Shown here piece by piece: positions 46,501 through 57,963 of a stretch of DNA of 64,000 nucleotides (its first letter is position 1; the number at the start of each line of letters is the position of its first letter). The notes beneath the pieces are model-generated. The model did not search any database. It saw only the letters and a program-made list of their open reading frames with translations, and was not told the DNA's origin. Source of the DNA: Naganishia liquefaciens (Eukaryota; Basidiomycota; Tremellomycetes; Filobasidiales; Filobasidiaceae); NCBI GenBank assembly GCA_013423385.1, contig BLZA01000030.1, positions 1,009,168 through 1,073,167 on the forward strand, written 5' to 3'. The position numbers were made by a program, and so were the translations under genes.

Positions 46501-48652
46501 AAGATCGGAGCGTCCAGCCGACTCGCTTTGATTCTCGTTTTGGCGATCATCGCAACCACAAGTCCGACGACCTCGCGAGTCAAGACAGCTTCTCTTCTCT
46601 CCAGTCCCAGTACCCGATGCACACCGGCTAGTGCCACCAGAACCTGTAGTTGCACATCCGTCGGCAGTCGAAGTATCCAAGGTCCATGTGCACGATTCGC
46701 AATGGTTGAGACTGAGACTCGCGCAACATGACTCAAAGTGCTCAACTTCATAAACACACGTCTCCGGTACTGATAATCCGGTGGTGGATAGATACGCGGC
46801 ATGGAGCTGTCGTTCCGCACGGCCGCCTCGAGTGCAGGAGAACCGAATCCGCCCGCTGACCAGATGGCCAGAAGGAAACGCGCATGGCGAAGTGCGCAGG
46901 CGGTGTATAAGCGTGCGATCACAGTCTCCCCCGATTCCGAGCCATGCATGAAAAGCGAATCCGGTGGAGCAGAACATCGTCCGTATAGAGCGATGGCCTG
47001 ATTGTAAAGATCGTGCACGAGTGTCGCTGTGGGCGAGGAGTGAAATGGCACGCCACCGGTGCCGTTCCCGCCGCTCTCCGATATTGGATCGCGCGATTCC
47101 CAAGCTTCCAACCATGTCGCGACAGCCAAGCCCTCCGTCGCGCTTGCTTGCCAAAGATAGTCATTCGCGTTTTTCAGTGATTGTGTGGCCTCGGTATAGA
47201 GCGACATCGCTTCGCCGAGGCGTCCGCTCAATAACCATAGATCAGCTTGCACTTTCTTCAGCCTGCCCGTGGTGGATCCCGAGGGTGCTGCTGGTGTATT
47301 CGTATTCGATGTCGTGGATGTGTTCAAGGACCGTGGGTTTGTAGTGTTTATGACTTCCAGCGTGTTGGCGCCTGAAGAGACTCGTCCATTTGAAGCCACA
47401 CTCTTCGACAAAGAGAATCCGGTAGAGGACCGCTTAATGCTGGTAGCCATCGCTTTGGCATCGGGTCTACCGGGAGGCGGTGTGTTTCCCAATGCACGGC
47501 GTGTCGGATCCAGGTCATTGGTATCGGTCCCAGGTACCGAATAACCCGCCACGGATTGCGGCCGGTCTCGCGGAAGGGGTGACGGTGTGCGTGTATTCGT
47601 GATGCCAGACGTATTGATCACAGCCAAAGAGGGGTTCGAACCTTGAGTCGAGCGAGGCCGGACGAGACCGCTCACGAGGTCAGTCCTGGGGGCCGCTCGC
47701 GTAGTCAGAGTCGGTAGCATCGAGCTCGCCAGCATTTGCCCTCCTGCAGTTGACTCGACAGCTTGCGCAATTTCTCCGAACTCTGTTAGTATGCTCGCAC
47801 AGACATCGGCAATGAGCATGCCAAGCACAAGGTCGAATTTCATGCCGCCTGTCGTATCCTTCGGAATGACCACTATCCGGTCTTCGTAGGATTTTCGGTC
47901 TGTACGTTTTGTGGAGGATGTGTCCCCATGGATCGATGAGCTGGAAGGATGAGTTGAGTGGGGCGGACGAGCGACCTTTGTATCAGAGGCATCGATTTCA
48001 ACCATTCCCTTGAATTGGGCTGATTCCTCCACGCGACGCCGGGATGTCTCCGCAGCTTCCGTTCCAGATGGCGTTGATACTGAATCTGACCCCAGTGCCT
48101 CTACGGCCTCATCTTCCACTCCAAAGCAGCGCCGGGTTAATGGAAAGACCAAGCCATCCGCGTTACTCAGCCCAAGCGAGTCCAGTGTATCGTGAAACAT
48201 GTCCATCTTTTGCGATTGGGTTGTCGACGTGTCCGAAAGATCCGCGATACCGATGACGGCGAGAGGAAATGCGCTGACCTGAAGCAGAGAGAGGGGCAGG
48301 ATATGATTGAGCGTTCGCTGCATCGGGGTGGAAGAGAAGGAAAGGTGGAGATGAGTTTGTGGCGGGGGATGTGAAGGCGGTAGGAATCGAGCTAGCGTGT
48401 CATGACAGATTAGCGCTCGAAATCCGATGACCTTTGAAGCGATGTACCCTTGTCGCCCTTTCCCGATGCACTACCACTCGTCCCAGGAACATCGCTCAAC
48501 CGGACCTCCTTGAAGTGCGCGATCTTTTGCGACCATTTGTTCCATATGGACTCTCGTACTCTGCCGACTGGAAGCAGTAGGACCGGTATTCGCGCTTGAG
48601 CCAAGGGATCGGCAAGAGGCGAGGATGAGAGGTCTGGCAGAGGGACCGGCAT
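43529..48652 (-). CDS. TRS120: TRAPP II subunit Trs120 (TRAPPC9 family)
   Basis: Trs120 is specific to the TRAPP II complex, the Rab11/Ypt31 exchange factor of the late Golgi. The start at 48652 (MPVPLPDLSSSP) leads into ARIPVLLLPVGRVRESIWNK, then SAFPLAVIGIADLSDTS, the family's N-terminal alpha/beta part. The TPR-like section is clear: KKVQADLWLLSGRLGEAMSL, DYLWQASATEGLAVATWLEA, then HDLYNQAIALYGR and RHARFLLAIWSAGG. The C-terminal half (about 43530-45900) is a run of Ig-like beta domains, with VYDLEGQQVDIV and a final HCHIRVQG. A 150-residue Ser/Thr-rich insert lies between (about 47250-48000). Length is around 1500 residues, in the range of fungal Trs120. About ten introns. Shares a 216-bp divergent promoter with TMA16. 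Confidence 0.83.
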
Positions 48653-48868
48653 GGTTGGTGTTCGATTAGAGGGAATGTCGGGGGGTAGAAGTCAGTCAAC
48701 ATCTATCTATCGTTGCTTGCATGCGAGGTGACGCGAGATTTCGGCGGCCGGCGATCGAGACGCGCGGAATTTATTTTGGGAGTGGTTGACTCTGTGCATA
48801 GTTGCAATTGAAGATGTCAAGATTCATATCAGGCACTGCCTATCAGCACCGGATCATCGATAGCCGTC
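48653..48868. promoter_or_regulatory. Divergent promoter, TRS120 / TMA16
   Basis: 216 bp between two start codons, so a shared promoter region. No specific site identified. Confidence 0.45.
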
Positions 48869-49686
48869 ATGCCGAACAACAAGCGCCATACCATCAAACA
48901 ACTCCAAGGAAAGGGCAAAGACAAGGTCCATCCAGGGTCCCGGAAAGCCGGTCAGCTCGATAGGATCTCACTCCGGGCGGACAAGCTGTCACACGAGAAC
49001 CGAATGCGCAAAACGGCGAGCCATACGAGAAGTGAGTTGCATCGGTCACATTTACATGAGCTCTCAGTTGATGCAAGAGCCATAGTGGAACGCCCACTGT
49101 TTTTCATCAGCCAAGTAACGTCTACTACGCCACTGAATCTTGAGCAATTCAAGAACCTTATCGATGCATCATACCTCTCACGTCATGCCGATGATCTCGC
49201 CGCACTCCTTGCCGCTCGTCGTCCAGGACGTGCAAAAGACGCTAAACTCGTCGCGCTCGAGGATATAATCAAGCGAGAAAACGCAGAATATGAAAGCGGA
49301 CTTCTGTTACCGGATTTGACCGATGGGCCGACATGTCGGCTGATATGGACGTGGCTGGACAACGACATCAGGATTACGCAGGCGCATGTCGATCTATTAC
49401 GGATGGTCCGGATTGCAAAGGGCAGTGATGCAATTGTGCTTGCGAGGGCAGGGAAAGACACGTTGCTTTCGGTAGATACTGAAGCCGCTGCTGCGAAGGA
49501 GGCGGTCAAGGCCGATCAGATGGAGGTATGAGCTTTCGACATGATGCGCTTGGCGGTTGTACCATCCTGTTGTATTCACGTTGAAGCATGTATTCTCATG
49601 GGGCCCTGCAGAATATTGACTGGGAGGCGTACATGACCTCGCGGAGACGAGAAAGGCAGACAGGGCCTCTCGGCTGGCTGAGCTGA
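48869..49686 (+). CDS. TMA16: Translation machinery-associated protein 16
   Basis: Tma16 associates with late pre-60S ribosomes. The start MPNNKRHTIKQLQGKGKDKV then HPGSRKAGQLDRISLRADKL is the basic N-terminal motif of the family. LSRHADDLAALLAARRPGRA, EYESGLLLPDLTDG and VDLLRMVRIA follow. The first exon runs on to a stop at 49529-49531, but the last two codons are GTATGA in a good donor context. Splicing to CCCTGCAG at 49611 adds NIDWEAYMTSRRRERQTGPL and GWLS before TGA at 49684-49686. I prefer the spliced form because the added residues look coding, but both ends are possible. Length about 243 residues spliced, 220 unspliced. Confidence 0.85.
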
Positions 49687-49863
49687 GGCTTTGCCTCCTT
49701 TTGTCATACTGCCATAATGCGAGTGATGCCGGCCTATGTCACGCCGGATACGATGGCCAGGTGGTCAGGAAAACAAGTAATGGACTGCAAGTTTTGAGCT
49801 TGATACAGTTTTTCATTGACTACAACTATGACACACAGTCGTACAACTTGGCGACATCCTCTT

Positions 49864-52800
49864 CTAGAGCTTGAACAGGAAGCTCAACTGTAAGAGCAAA
49901 AATAGTCAGTGGCGAACCCGAAAAGCGGTCACACGTGCACTCACATCTTCCGGGGTGAGCTTGCCTAGAGCGCTATCGGGATCGGAAGACAACGCGGCCT
50001 GAAAAGAAGGCAATTGAGATCAGCCGCAGCCTCGTCACTGGGCACAAAAGACATACCTCTGTCATGGCGAGCTTCTTTTCCTGCAGCTGCACAATCTTGC
50101 TCTCTATGGAGTCTTGCACCACAAGCTTAATGACCTCGACAGGTCTCTTCTGACCCAAACGATGAATCCGATCCATGGCTTGATACTCGACGGAAGGATT
50201 CCACCAACTGTCCATCATGTAGACTCGCGATGCTTCAGTCAAGTTCAGGGCGACACCACCTGCCTTGAGGGAGATGAGGAATACAGTAACGTGAGAATTG
50301 TTCATGAAATGCTTGATTGTCGCATCCCTAGCTTGAGGCGAAAGACCACCTTCAAGTCGACAAATGTTGAATCCAGCGCGTTGCAGTCGGAATGCGATCA
50401 AATCGAGGAATGATACAAATTGTGAAAACACAAGTGACTTGACTGTGGCATCTCTCTGTCTCAAATTGGAAAGCTCTTCGACAAGTGCCTCCAATTTGGT
50501 TGACGAGCGCCAGTTGTTGATGTCCAGACGTCCAAGAATACCCTGTCGCTTGCTCTTTGCATCTTCCGGGGTATCGATAGCTTCAGCTTCCAGGTCAATG
50601 GAAATTTCCAAATGGCAGACGGGACATTCGGGCTTACGGGAGATCCTTAGCATGGGAAAACCTTTACGACCAAGAAGTTACTCACACTACGCTTTGCATT
50701 CATCTCGAGATACTGCCTGATGCACTCGCGGTCAAAAATGTGATTGCACTTAGAGACAATGGCATCTTCCGCCTACAAACCTGTCAGCTCGATCAGATAT
50801 CGAGTGAATGATCACTTACGACATCGTTACAGATACGACAGACTACTTCCTCCCCAACATTAGGAATGTACTGCGCTTTCTTGGATCTCAACACCAAGTC
50901 TGGGTGACAAGCCATTTGACGCACTGGCATGACAGGTCAGCACAGAAACGGACAACAGGTAACCCATACATACTTCGCGTGATCAACGAGAAAATGTTGG
51001 AGTAGTCTGCAAGACGGGTTGTAAATGTCGCGCTTGAGAGACTTTGCGGACCACTCACTGTTGAGGACCGTTCCCTCCGATACATAAGTCGAGAATGTTC
51101 TTCTTGTCTCGGAGAACAGCGAAAGATACAGTTCTTTCTCCTCTGGTGAGAAATGATCCCGGCGGACAATGATCGTTCGCGGCGGTAGACCCAAATCATC
51201 GGCACGCTCAAGCTTCGTACGACGCAGCATCATTCGGTCGAGCAGGATCTTGAGCTTCTTGAACGCGGTATCACCGGGACCCTCCATGCCGAACTTCTGG
51301 ATTGGCGTCAATATCTCATTGTTCCAGAAACACAGATGCTGCATGGGCGAATGTCCGCAATCATCACAGTTCCGGCGATTCGAAAACTGCCAGTGAAGAG
51401 ACTTGCAAGGACAAAGCTTGCAGTAATAGTATGCGAACGCTAGGCGCATCCTATCAGAAGTGATGGTGAACCATGCCCAAGATGTCACTTACGATCACCG
51501 CCCAGAAACCTGACCAGGGAATACAGCTCGCCAACTCGATTCTGCAGGGGCGTTCCCGACAAACACCATTTGTACTTGGCGTCCAAAGCGAAAGCTGCTT
51601 TTGCTGCATTGGTACTTCGTTCCTTGATGTTGTGTGCTTCATCGAGAACAACGCTGGGTATCATGCAGGTCAAGAAAACTATAACGAACGAGATCTTCAC
51701 GCGACTTACCGGTACCACTGGAGCGCGTGCATAGGACTCTTTTCCGTGATCAAGACGTTATTCCGTCTGAAGCCCTTGACTTGCTTTCGGAATGAAGCTT
51801 CAAGCGTACCGTAGGAGACAAGGACCTGGAGAAGCGCCGTGAGATCATCGTCGATTGCCAGTGCTTCAATGCGTAGAACACTTACGACGTCGTACTTCTT
51901 GAGCTGCTCGGCCTTCATTCGACCTGTTCCGTGCCAGAGGCAGACCTGTCACACAAGACAAACTCTCAGCTTCTGCAGCGCGATCCAACACAAGTCCAAA
52001 CTCACAGTGAATCCCTCCGCGTGCGTTTCAATCTCATTCTTCCATTGCATCAGCGCCACAACTGGTGCCACCACCAGACTTGGCTTTTGTCGAGGCTCAG
52101 AGAGTAGCAGTGCGATTGTCTGAATACTGCGAGAAGATGGCTTGATGAGCATTATATCGTATAATTGCGGGACCTTGCTTACGTTTTGCCCCTAACGCAA
52201 GGTCGGCCGAACAGATCGTCAATCGGTATCGCGGATACCTTGTGAACGACACTTACATTCCCACTAGGAGCAGATGGGTACATCAGTGGCTGCGGGCTTT
52301 CCTGACACGAATAGCAACTTACTCTCATCAGCCAACATGCCACCCTTCCACGGACCCTCCTCCTGTTTTCTCATCCAATACAAGCTCTCCTTTTGGAACG
52401 GCAACAACGTCAACTTCAACGACGGATGCGCCTCCATCGTCACCGGCTTGATCACTTTCACGCGCTTCTGCAGATCCCCCCAGACATCAACAAGATCCGG
52501 ATGGTGCACCTTGAGCGAGCACGCATTTTTCTCTCCCTGTGTCAGCTTGCGTCCGAGACGCTTGATCTCCTCCTTGTACATCTTTTCGAACGGTTTCCGA
52601 GCTTCGGCTTTGGCTGCGGCACGTTGTTTACGTTCGGCTTTCAGCTCGGCCAATCGTTCCGGCGTGACTGCGCCATCGTCGGAATTGCCCTTGCCTATGC
52701 GTGCTGCGAAAAAGGAATGAGTGACAAAACTTGATGGAATCGGTGCGGAGACATACCTGCAACCATTTTGGCGATCTTTGACCGATCTACCGATGCAAGT

Positions 52801-53731
52801 GATTCCTGCATTTCTCTTCTAAGCGATGACACTGGTGTGACCTTTCCTGCAAAAAACTCACCTCGAGCGCGATACTTAGAGCAATATCATCCTCGTCCAT
52901 GTCCTCATCTACATTCTCGAATGCACCATCCGACAGCTCTATCAGATCCGCATCGGCCGGTTTCGTTCGCCTTGTGGACCGAGTGACCTTTTTGACCGTA
53001 TGATCCGGAACGTGATCCGAGTCGGGCTCATGCAGCTAAAGAGGGCTCGATAAGCCGGGTGAGCCGAGACGCGAGATGCCAGACTCACGTTGTCGTCATC
53101 CCCTTCAAAATCCTCGTACTCGCTCACATCATCCTCGATAAAGTCATCTTCCCCATCATCAGAAAGATAGACAATTTTGGCCTTCTCTTTTCCCTTGCCC
53201 CGCGCACTGACTGTCTTCTTCGCAGGTGTACTAGCTTTGGAAGAGGCTTTTGATGTTCCAGCTTTAGATGTGCTGGCTTTCGACGCTCTAGGTTTAGACG
53301 CGCTGCTTTTGGGTATACTGGCTTTCGATGAAACTGCTTTCTTTCGTGCGGAAGCTTTGGGTGCAAAGTCATCGTCGTCTAGGTCTTCAGAGTCGAGAGA
53401 TGCCTCATCCACTGCTAAAGTTTATCAGTACATTGGCTTGAATATGAGACCTGAAGCCCATACATTTACGTTTCCTCTCCCTCAGCTCGGCAAGAGACGG
53501 CACGTCGACCTCCAGCTTCAGCCGTGACGCTGATCTCCCCGACGCCGACCGTCCTCCCTTCATCACGAGCTCATCATCCTCTCCATCTGACATATCAGCC
53601 ATCGTTGCGGGCGTATATAAGCCAGAGCTTTCCTTGTGCGCGCCTGCCGGTGTGACGGCGATGCTGGCGGTCGTCGATGGCGAGAGGGGTGCTAGAGCGG
53701 TGGAGCGGCGAGATCGTGTCGAGAGGCCCAT
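49864..53731 (-). CDS. RAD16: Rad16-type SNF2 ATPase with RING finger
   Basis: Rad16 with Rad7 repairs non-transcribed DNA in global-genome nucleotide excision repair. From 53731 the N-terminus is basic and Ser-rich, with repeated SKAS-type units (about 53240-53330) and acidic patches ([26 protein letters not shown]). The helicase begins [20 protein letters not shown]. Motif I is [13 protein letters not shown] and motif [15 protein letters not shown]; motif III is [19 protein letters not shown]. The Rad16 zinc insert is present (CKLCPCK...[16 protein letters not shown]). The RING is CRICND...[10 protein letters not shown]...CPVCH. The second lobe has [34 protein letters not shown] and [16 protein letters not shown]. 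It ends TPEDLSFLFKL. At least a dozen introns; about 1000 residues. Divergent from CAB3. Confidence 0.92.
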
Positions 53732-54134
53732 ATTCCGGTGTGGATGGTGGATGGGAGCCAGACGGAGTGTCAAGACTCTCACTGACAATGTCCAGACGAC
53801 TGCGTGTGCACGTTGAATGCTACTAGCTAGAGCATGTACACTAGGAATTCCCCTGTGTCGGCAGTAAATTCGCCACCCATGAGCCATTCTTCGCTCCTCG
53901 CCGCCGGAAACGCCGATGCTCGCGTCATTTGCTTAGCGGCGGAAGCAAAGTTTGGCTGAGCTTGCACATGAAGAATAATCAGTCGCGGCTCTTGCTCATC
54001 TTCTCATCTTTTGGATCGTCTTCGAGTGCTTGAACGGCTTGAGCCCACGGATCGGATTATCCAGACGACCATCGCTGTGCGCTTGGTCTAGGGTGCCCGA
54101 CGAATCCTCGTTATCGCTCATCGGTCAGCCGCCA
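53732..54134. promoter_or_regulatory. Divergent promoter, RAD16 / CAB3
   Basis: About 400 bp between start codons. An open frame runs into CAB3 from upstream (from 54030) but lacks an ATG, so I treat it as leader. Confidence 0.4.
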
Positions 54135-55043
54135 ATGGGCGACGCTTTTCTCTCTTCGTCATACCGGCGCAAGGGAGCCTACCACGTTCTCCTCCTTACC
54201 ACCGGCAGCGTCGCCAGTATCAAGATACCCTTTATCGTTCAGGCACTGCTCGATGATCCAGAACAGCGATTCGAGGTTCAGGTGGCGGCAACGAATACGT
54301 CGCTGACGTTTATCGATGCGGGGAGTGTGGAAAAGGCCAGCAAGGGGAAGAGCCGGGTATGGTCGGATGAGCAAGAGTGGGGGGTAAGGCCTATAAGTTG
54401 TAGTGTCCGAAGTCGAGCTAATGATCCGTGGTCTGCCTAGCACTGGAAGACAAAAGGAGATCCAATACTACATATAGAGGTATGACCAAACCTGGAGGTT
54501 GAATTTCCGTCTGATCTCGTCCTTTCCAGCTTCGGAGATGGGCCGATATCGTCCTCGTTTGCCCTTGCTCCGCCAACACGCTCGCAAAGATCGCCAACGG
54601 TCTATGCGATAATGTCGTTGTCAGTTTTTCATGAGAAGTCGCTACCATGCAAAGTCTCACTCTCTTCTCAAATAGACGTCCGTCCTACGCGCGCTGGATC
54701 CCGTAACGCCTACCTACCTGTTCCCCGCCATGAACACATTCATGTATACCCATCCGCTGACGGCCAAACAGCTCAAGATCGTCACCGAGGATCTTGGATA
54801 CACCGTCGTCGGACCGCAAGGCAGCAAAGGTCTCGCATGTGGAGATGTTGGTGCGTTGCCTCCTATTTTGCTCCCGGTTGCTATCGATAGCTGATTTTAC
54901 CTTCATGGTCATTAGGCGTCGGCGCCATGACAGAGTGGACAGATATCGTGCAAATCATCAGAGATAAAGAGGCATCCCGGCACAAGGACAATGATACGGT
55001 ATCGCTCAAGCCAGAACTTCCGTTCTACAGTGATTGCATATGA
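54135..55043 (+). CDS. CAB3: Phosphopantothenoylcysteine decarboxylase
   Basis: This flavoenzyme makes 4'-phosphopantetheine in coenzyme A synthesis; fungal relatives (Hal3/Vhs3) can also inhibit the Ppz1 phosphatase. The start MGDAFLSSSYRRKG is followed by HVLLLTTGSVASIKIPFIV (flavin site), VWSDEQEWG, then after an intron TKGDPILHIE. The next exon gives LRRWADIVLVCPCSANTLAK and IANGLCDN. PAMNTFMYTHPLT is the substrate clamp and GLACGDVGVGAMTEW the C-terminal Cys motif. The catalytic His is that of HIELRRW. Here the family's usual A-P-L/D before ANT reads C-P-C-S. No acidic Hal3-type tail is seen, which points to a plain decarboxylase. About 215 residues, four introns. Confidence 0.9.
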
Positions 55044-55534
55044 TACTTTTTGTCTTTGCGTTATGTTCTTGAGCGCATTCTCCCACTCGTTGCGAAATCG
55101 GCGAAGACTTGCGAGTATACAATGCATGCCGGCCAGCTTCCGACGTCAACAATATGTCGCAACTTGATACTTCGGCATCCCCGCAAGGCCCACCGGTCAG
55201 CAGCAAGTAGGTCTCGACGATTTGATCGTGCCGTCTGATCAAGCAGATCAACGCGACAGTCGACAAAATTATGGCAAAAGGCAGAGTCATGGAAGATCTT
55301 CTCCATATGGCAAGCATGATCGACGGCAAGAGCGCGATCGTGAGGTCGTTCTGACAGCAATTTTCATCATTTATTACAAAGGCGAACTCGGAATGGTGAT
55401 TGGGTATAGAATTCAGATTGATACTAAAATTAAAAGTCTCAAGGTTGCGCGTTGAGCGGTTGAAATATTATCGAGAGCGAAAGCGAAACTTTGAAATGCC
55501 CCAATGTGTGACGGGGAAATGAATGCTGTCCAGA
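55044..55534. other. Intergenic, convergent CAB3 / HMG-box gene
   Basis: About 490 bp between two stop codons. Minus-strand frames at 55006-55360 have no family resemblance. Towards 55370-55500 it is AT-rich, as expected of 3' UTRs. Confidence 0.5.
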
Positions 55535-57818
55535 CTAGAGACCGCCGATGGGTATCGCGGTTTCGTCGAGTTTGACAAAGTCCGTCAGCTCCGGAATCCC
55601 CGAAGGGTCCGCAGACGGTGTCGGCAGATCCTCTACGAGGTTATCCTGGTGATGCTCTTCTTCCGCCTTGATGGGCGCTGTTTCCATAGACGGAGAGAGC
55701 TTGACGTGGTGATGCGCATCCGGACTTGGCCGAATGAGAAGCGTCTCCATGTCGCACACCTCATTGGGGATGACGGCGGGTAAGAGCTCGTGAGGAACAT
55801 CATCGCCAGCGTAAGATGGCACAAAGCTGCGGGGTTCAGGGTTCTCGCCTCGAAGGCGAGCGGCGGCGTCCTCTTCGTACTGTTTCTTGAGGGACTCATA
55901 TTCAGCCTTGTCGGCTTCCGCTTGTCTCAAGAAGGGCTTGCAGTAGAGATCAGCACGAGTCGGATCTTCCGCTAAGACCTGAACCTACCTTCTTCTGCTC
56001 ATCATCAAAGCTTCTCCACCGCTTTGCTGCAATCATGCTCTGCTTGGTCGTCTCACCCTCGCCTTCGAAAACGCGCTTCGTCAACTCGCCACTAGTTCGA
56101 ATCGCCTTCAAGAACAAGAAGTAGGCAGACAGAGGCTTCTTGGGCGCGTTGGTGTCCTTCATGTTGCCCTTTCTACTCTTGCCCGCTTTTCGCTGACCGG
56201 CTCGGAAAGCGTTCTCCTGTTTGATATCTTCCGGCGTAAGCGTCGCCTTCCATGCCTCGAGGGCTTTGTGGTATTCCTTGCGAGCCTCCTCTGCACGCTT
56301 TGCATAGTGTGCCTTCATCTCCGGCGGGATATGCTTGTAAAGTTCACCTGCATCCTTGGCAACGTGCGCGACATTCAGCTTGGAAGCTGGCTCAGAGTTG
56401 GCCTTGGCTTCATTCAATCTGTCCGTGAAGAAGAGCTGCCATGCGCTGTGCGCCTGTTTCGGCGGTTTGAGATGCGACTTGGTAGGCGCAGGCGGTTCGG
56501 CGGGAACCGGCTTTTCCTCCTTCTTGGTGGCCTTTGCCTTTTTCGTAGCTGCAGGAGCAGCTTGAAGCGCCTCCTCAGCAGACCGTTTCCCCAAGCCGTT
56601 GTACCCCGACTTGACCGCGTAATCAGACTTTACCGCTTGAGGGTTGACACCAGAAGCGGACACCGCTGCCAAGGGTGGAGGGGGAAGAGTTGATGTTTGT
56701 TGCGGCGCGATGCTAGTTTGAACTGCTTGCGGTGGCATGGTGCCTTCCCCGTACATCGAAGCCGGACTGCCTTTATTGTGACCGCCGGGGAACTGACTCG
56801 CTGCCTGCGCGGCGGCAGCCAACGCTTGAGGTTGCGGCGGCGCTCCGCTTCGGTTGTACGTCGAGCTATACCCGCTCATGCTCTGCGGATTGACGCCGCT
56901 AGACCAAGGCTGATTCCAATGAGGCGCGGAGGCTGGGTTGCTGGAGAGATAATTGCTCTGGTTGTAGTAAGATTGTGCTGGTTGTCCGTTCGAGTATCCA
57001 TAATTGGAGTATTGTTGACTGGTGGGATTGTAACTGCTATTGTGATACGAATTGTAGCCGTTTGCAGACGCGCCATGCGCAGGAGCTGAATGCGGAACCC
57101 TACATAGATCATTGGTCAGTCATTATTCAATAACCAGAACAGGATCCCCGAGCTTACTTCTGTTGTGCCGATGAATGCCATGAACTCGCGGATGCGGATT
57201 GAGGATTGTCGCCGTATTGACTCGAGTAACCGTCGTAGTTTCCGTAACCGCTTTGCGCGCCCGAGTAGTATGGATCGTAGCTATGATGTCCTGGTATGTC
57301 GTGGGACATCTGCCGGGCACCCGGGGATGTCGGATGTGGAGGGAAGGGCTCCGGCGCGGATGGGTCGACGACGCCGTGTCCTGATCGAGCGCCTGGTGAG
57401 GCCGTTCCTGCATTGGGACCTGCGGTCGAGTGACCATTGAAGGATGATCTGTGAAATCGCGTCAGTGTTGACTCTCGCTGCACCACAACTGCAATGAACT
57501 CACTCGTTCTGGTAGTAATTGTGCGTCGGATAATGAGGATTCGAGTAATCATTGCCGCCGTATTGTCCCTCATAGCTGTTCGGATTCGGGTTGTAACCTT
57601 GTCCGTGCTGTGAATAGCTCGATTGCAAGATTGCTTGAGGTTGGTAATTGCTGGGATATCGGTCTGCTGAACTGGCTCCGGTTGCCGGTCCATGATGACC
57701 GGCGCCGGGATGACCGCCGGAGAATGAGCGCTGATATTGAGCAGCCTAATGCAGGCCAATGAGTGTCAATGGGGCAGGAAGTCACGGAATGAGATAGTCT
57801 TACGTTCCACGAGCTCAT
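55535..57818 (-). CDS. Two-HMG-box DNA-binding protein with prion-like N-terminus
   Basis: From 57818 (MSSWN) the first 330 residues or so are made of Gly, Ser, Tyr, Asn, Gln, Pro and His, with phrases such as QSSYSQHGQGYNPNPNSYEG and GYGNYDGYSSQYGDN. This is the composition of prion-like, condensate-forming regions. A Pro/Ala stretch and a KKAKATKKEEKP basic patch follow. HMG box A is KPPKQAHSAWQLFFTDRLNE then MKAHYAKRAEEARKEYHKAL. HMG box B is NAPKKPLSAYFLFLKAIRTS then MIAAKRWRSFDDEQKK-PFL. The C-terminal 100 residues are acidic and Pro-rich. Four or five introns; about 680 residues. HMG boxes bend DNA; a nuclear transcription or chromatin role is likely. The tandem boxes also resemble mitochondrial Abf2/TFAM in number, but the N-terminus is not a targeting peptide. 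Confidence 0.8.
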
Positions 57819-57941
57819 GATGGTCGGACGCGGAAGAAGCTGAAGTGTATTGACTATGTTTCACTGACCGTGGACGCGACGAGGATTGTTGGCATCAGCA
57901 CCCTTTGAGAAAGAACAGCCGGCATGGCGCCAGGGAATGGG

Positions 57942-57963
57942 TGTAGACGCAATGTAGACGCAA
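57942..57963. repeat. Tandem duplication of an 11-bp unit
   Basis: TGTAGACGCAA occurs twice in a row, in the probable leader of the HMG-box gene. Confidence 0.85.

Noticed and set aside
47620-47660. Second tRNA-like T-loop string (GGTTCGAACC)
   Set aside because: It lies inside the Trs120 coding region and lacks any cloverleaf.
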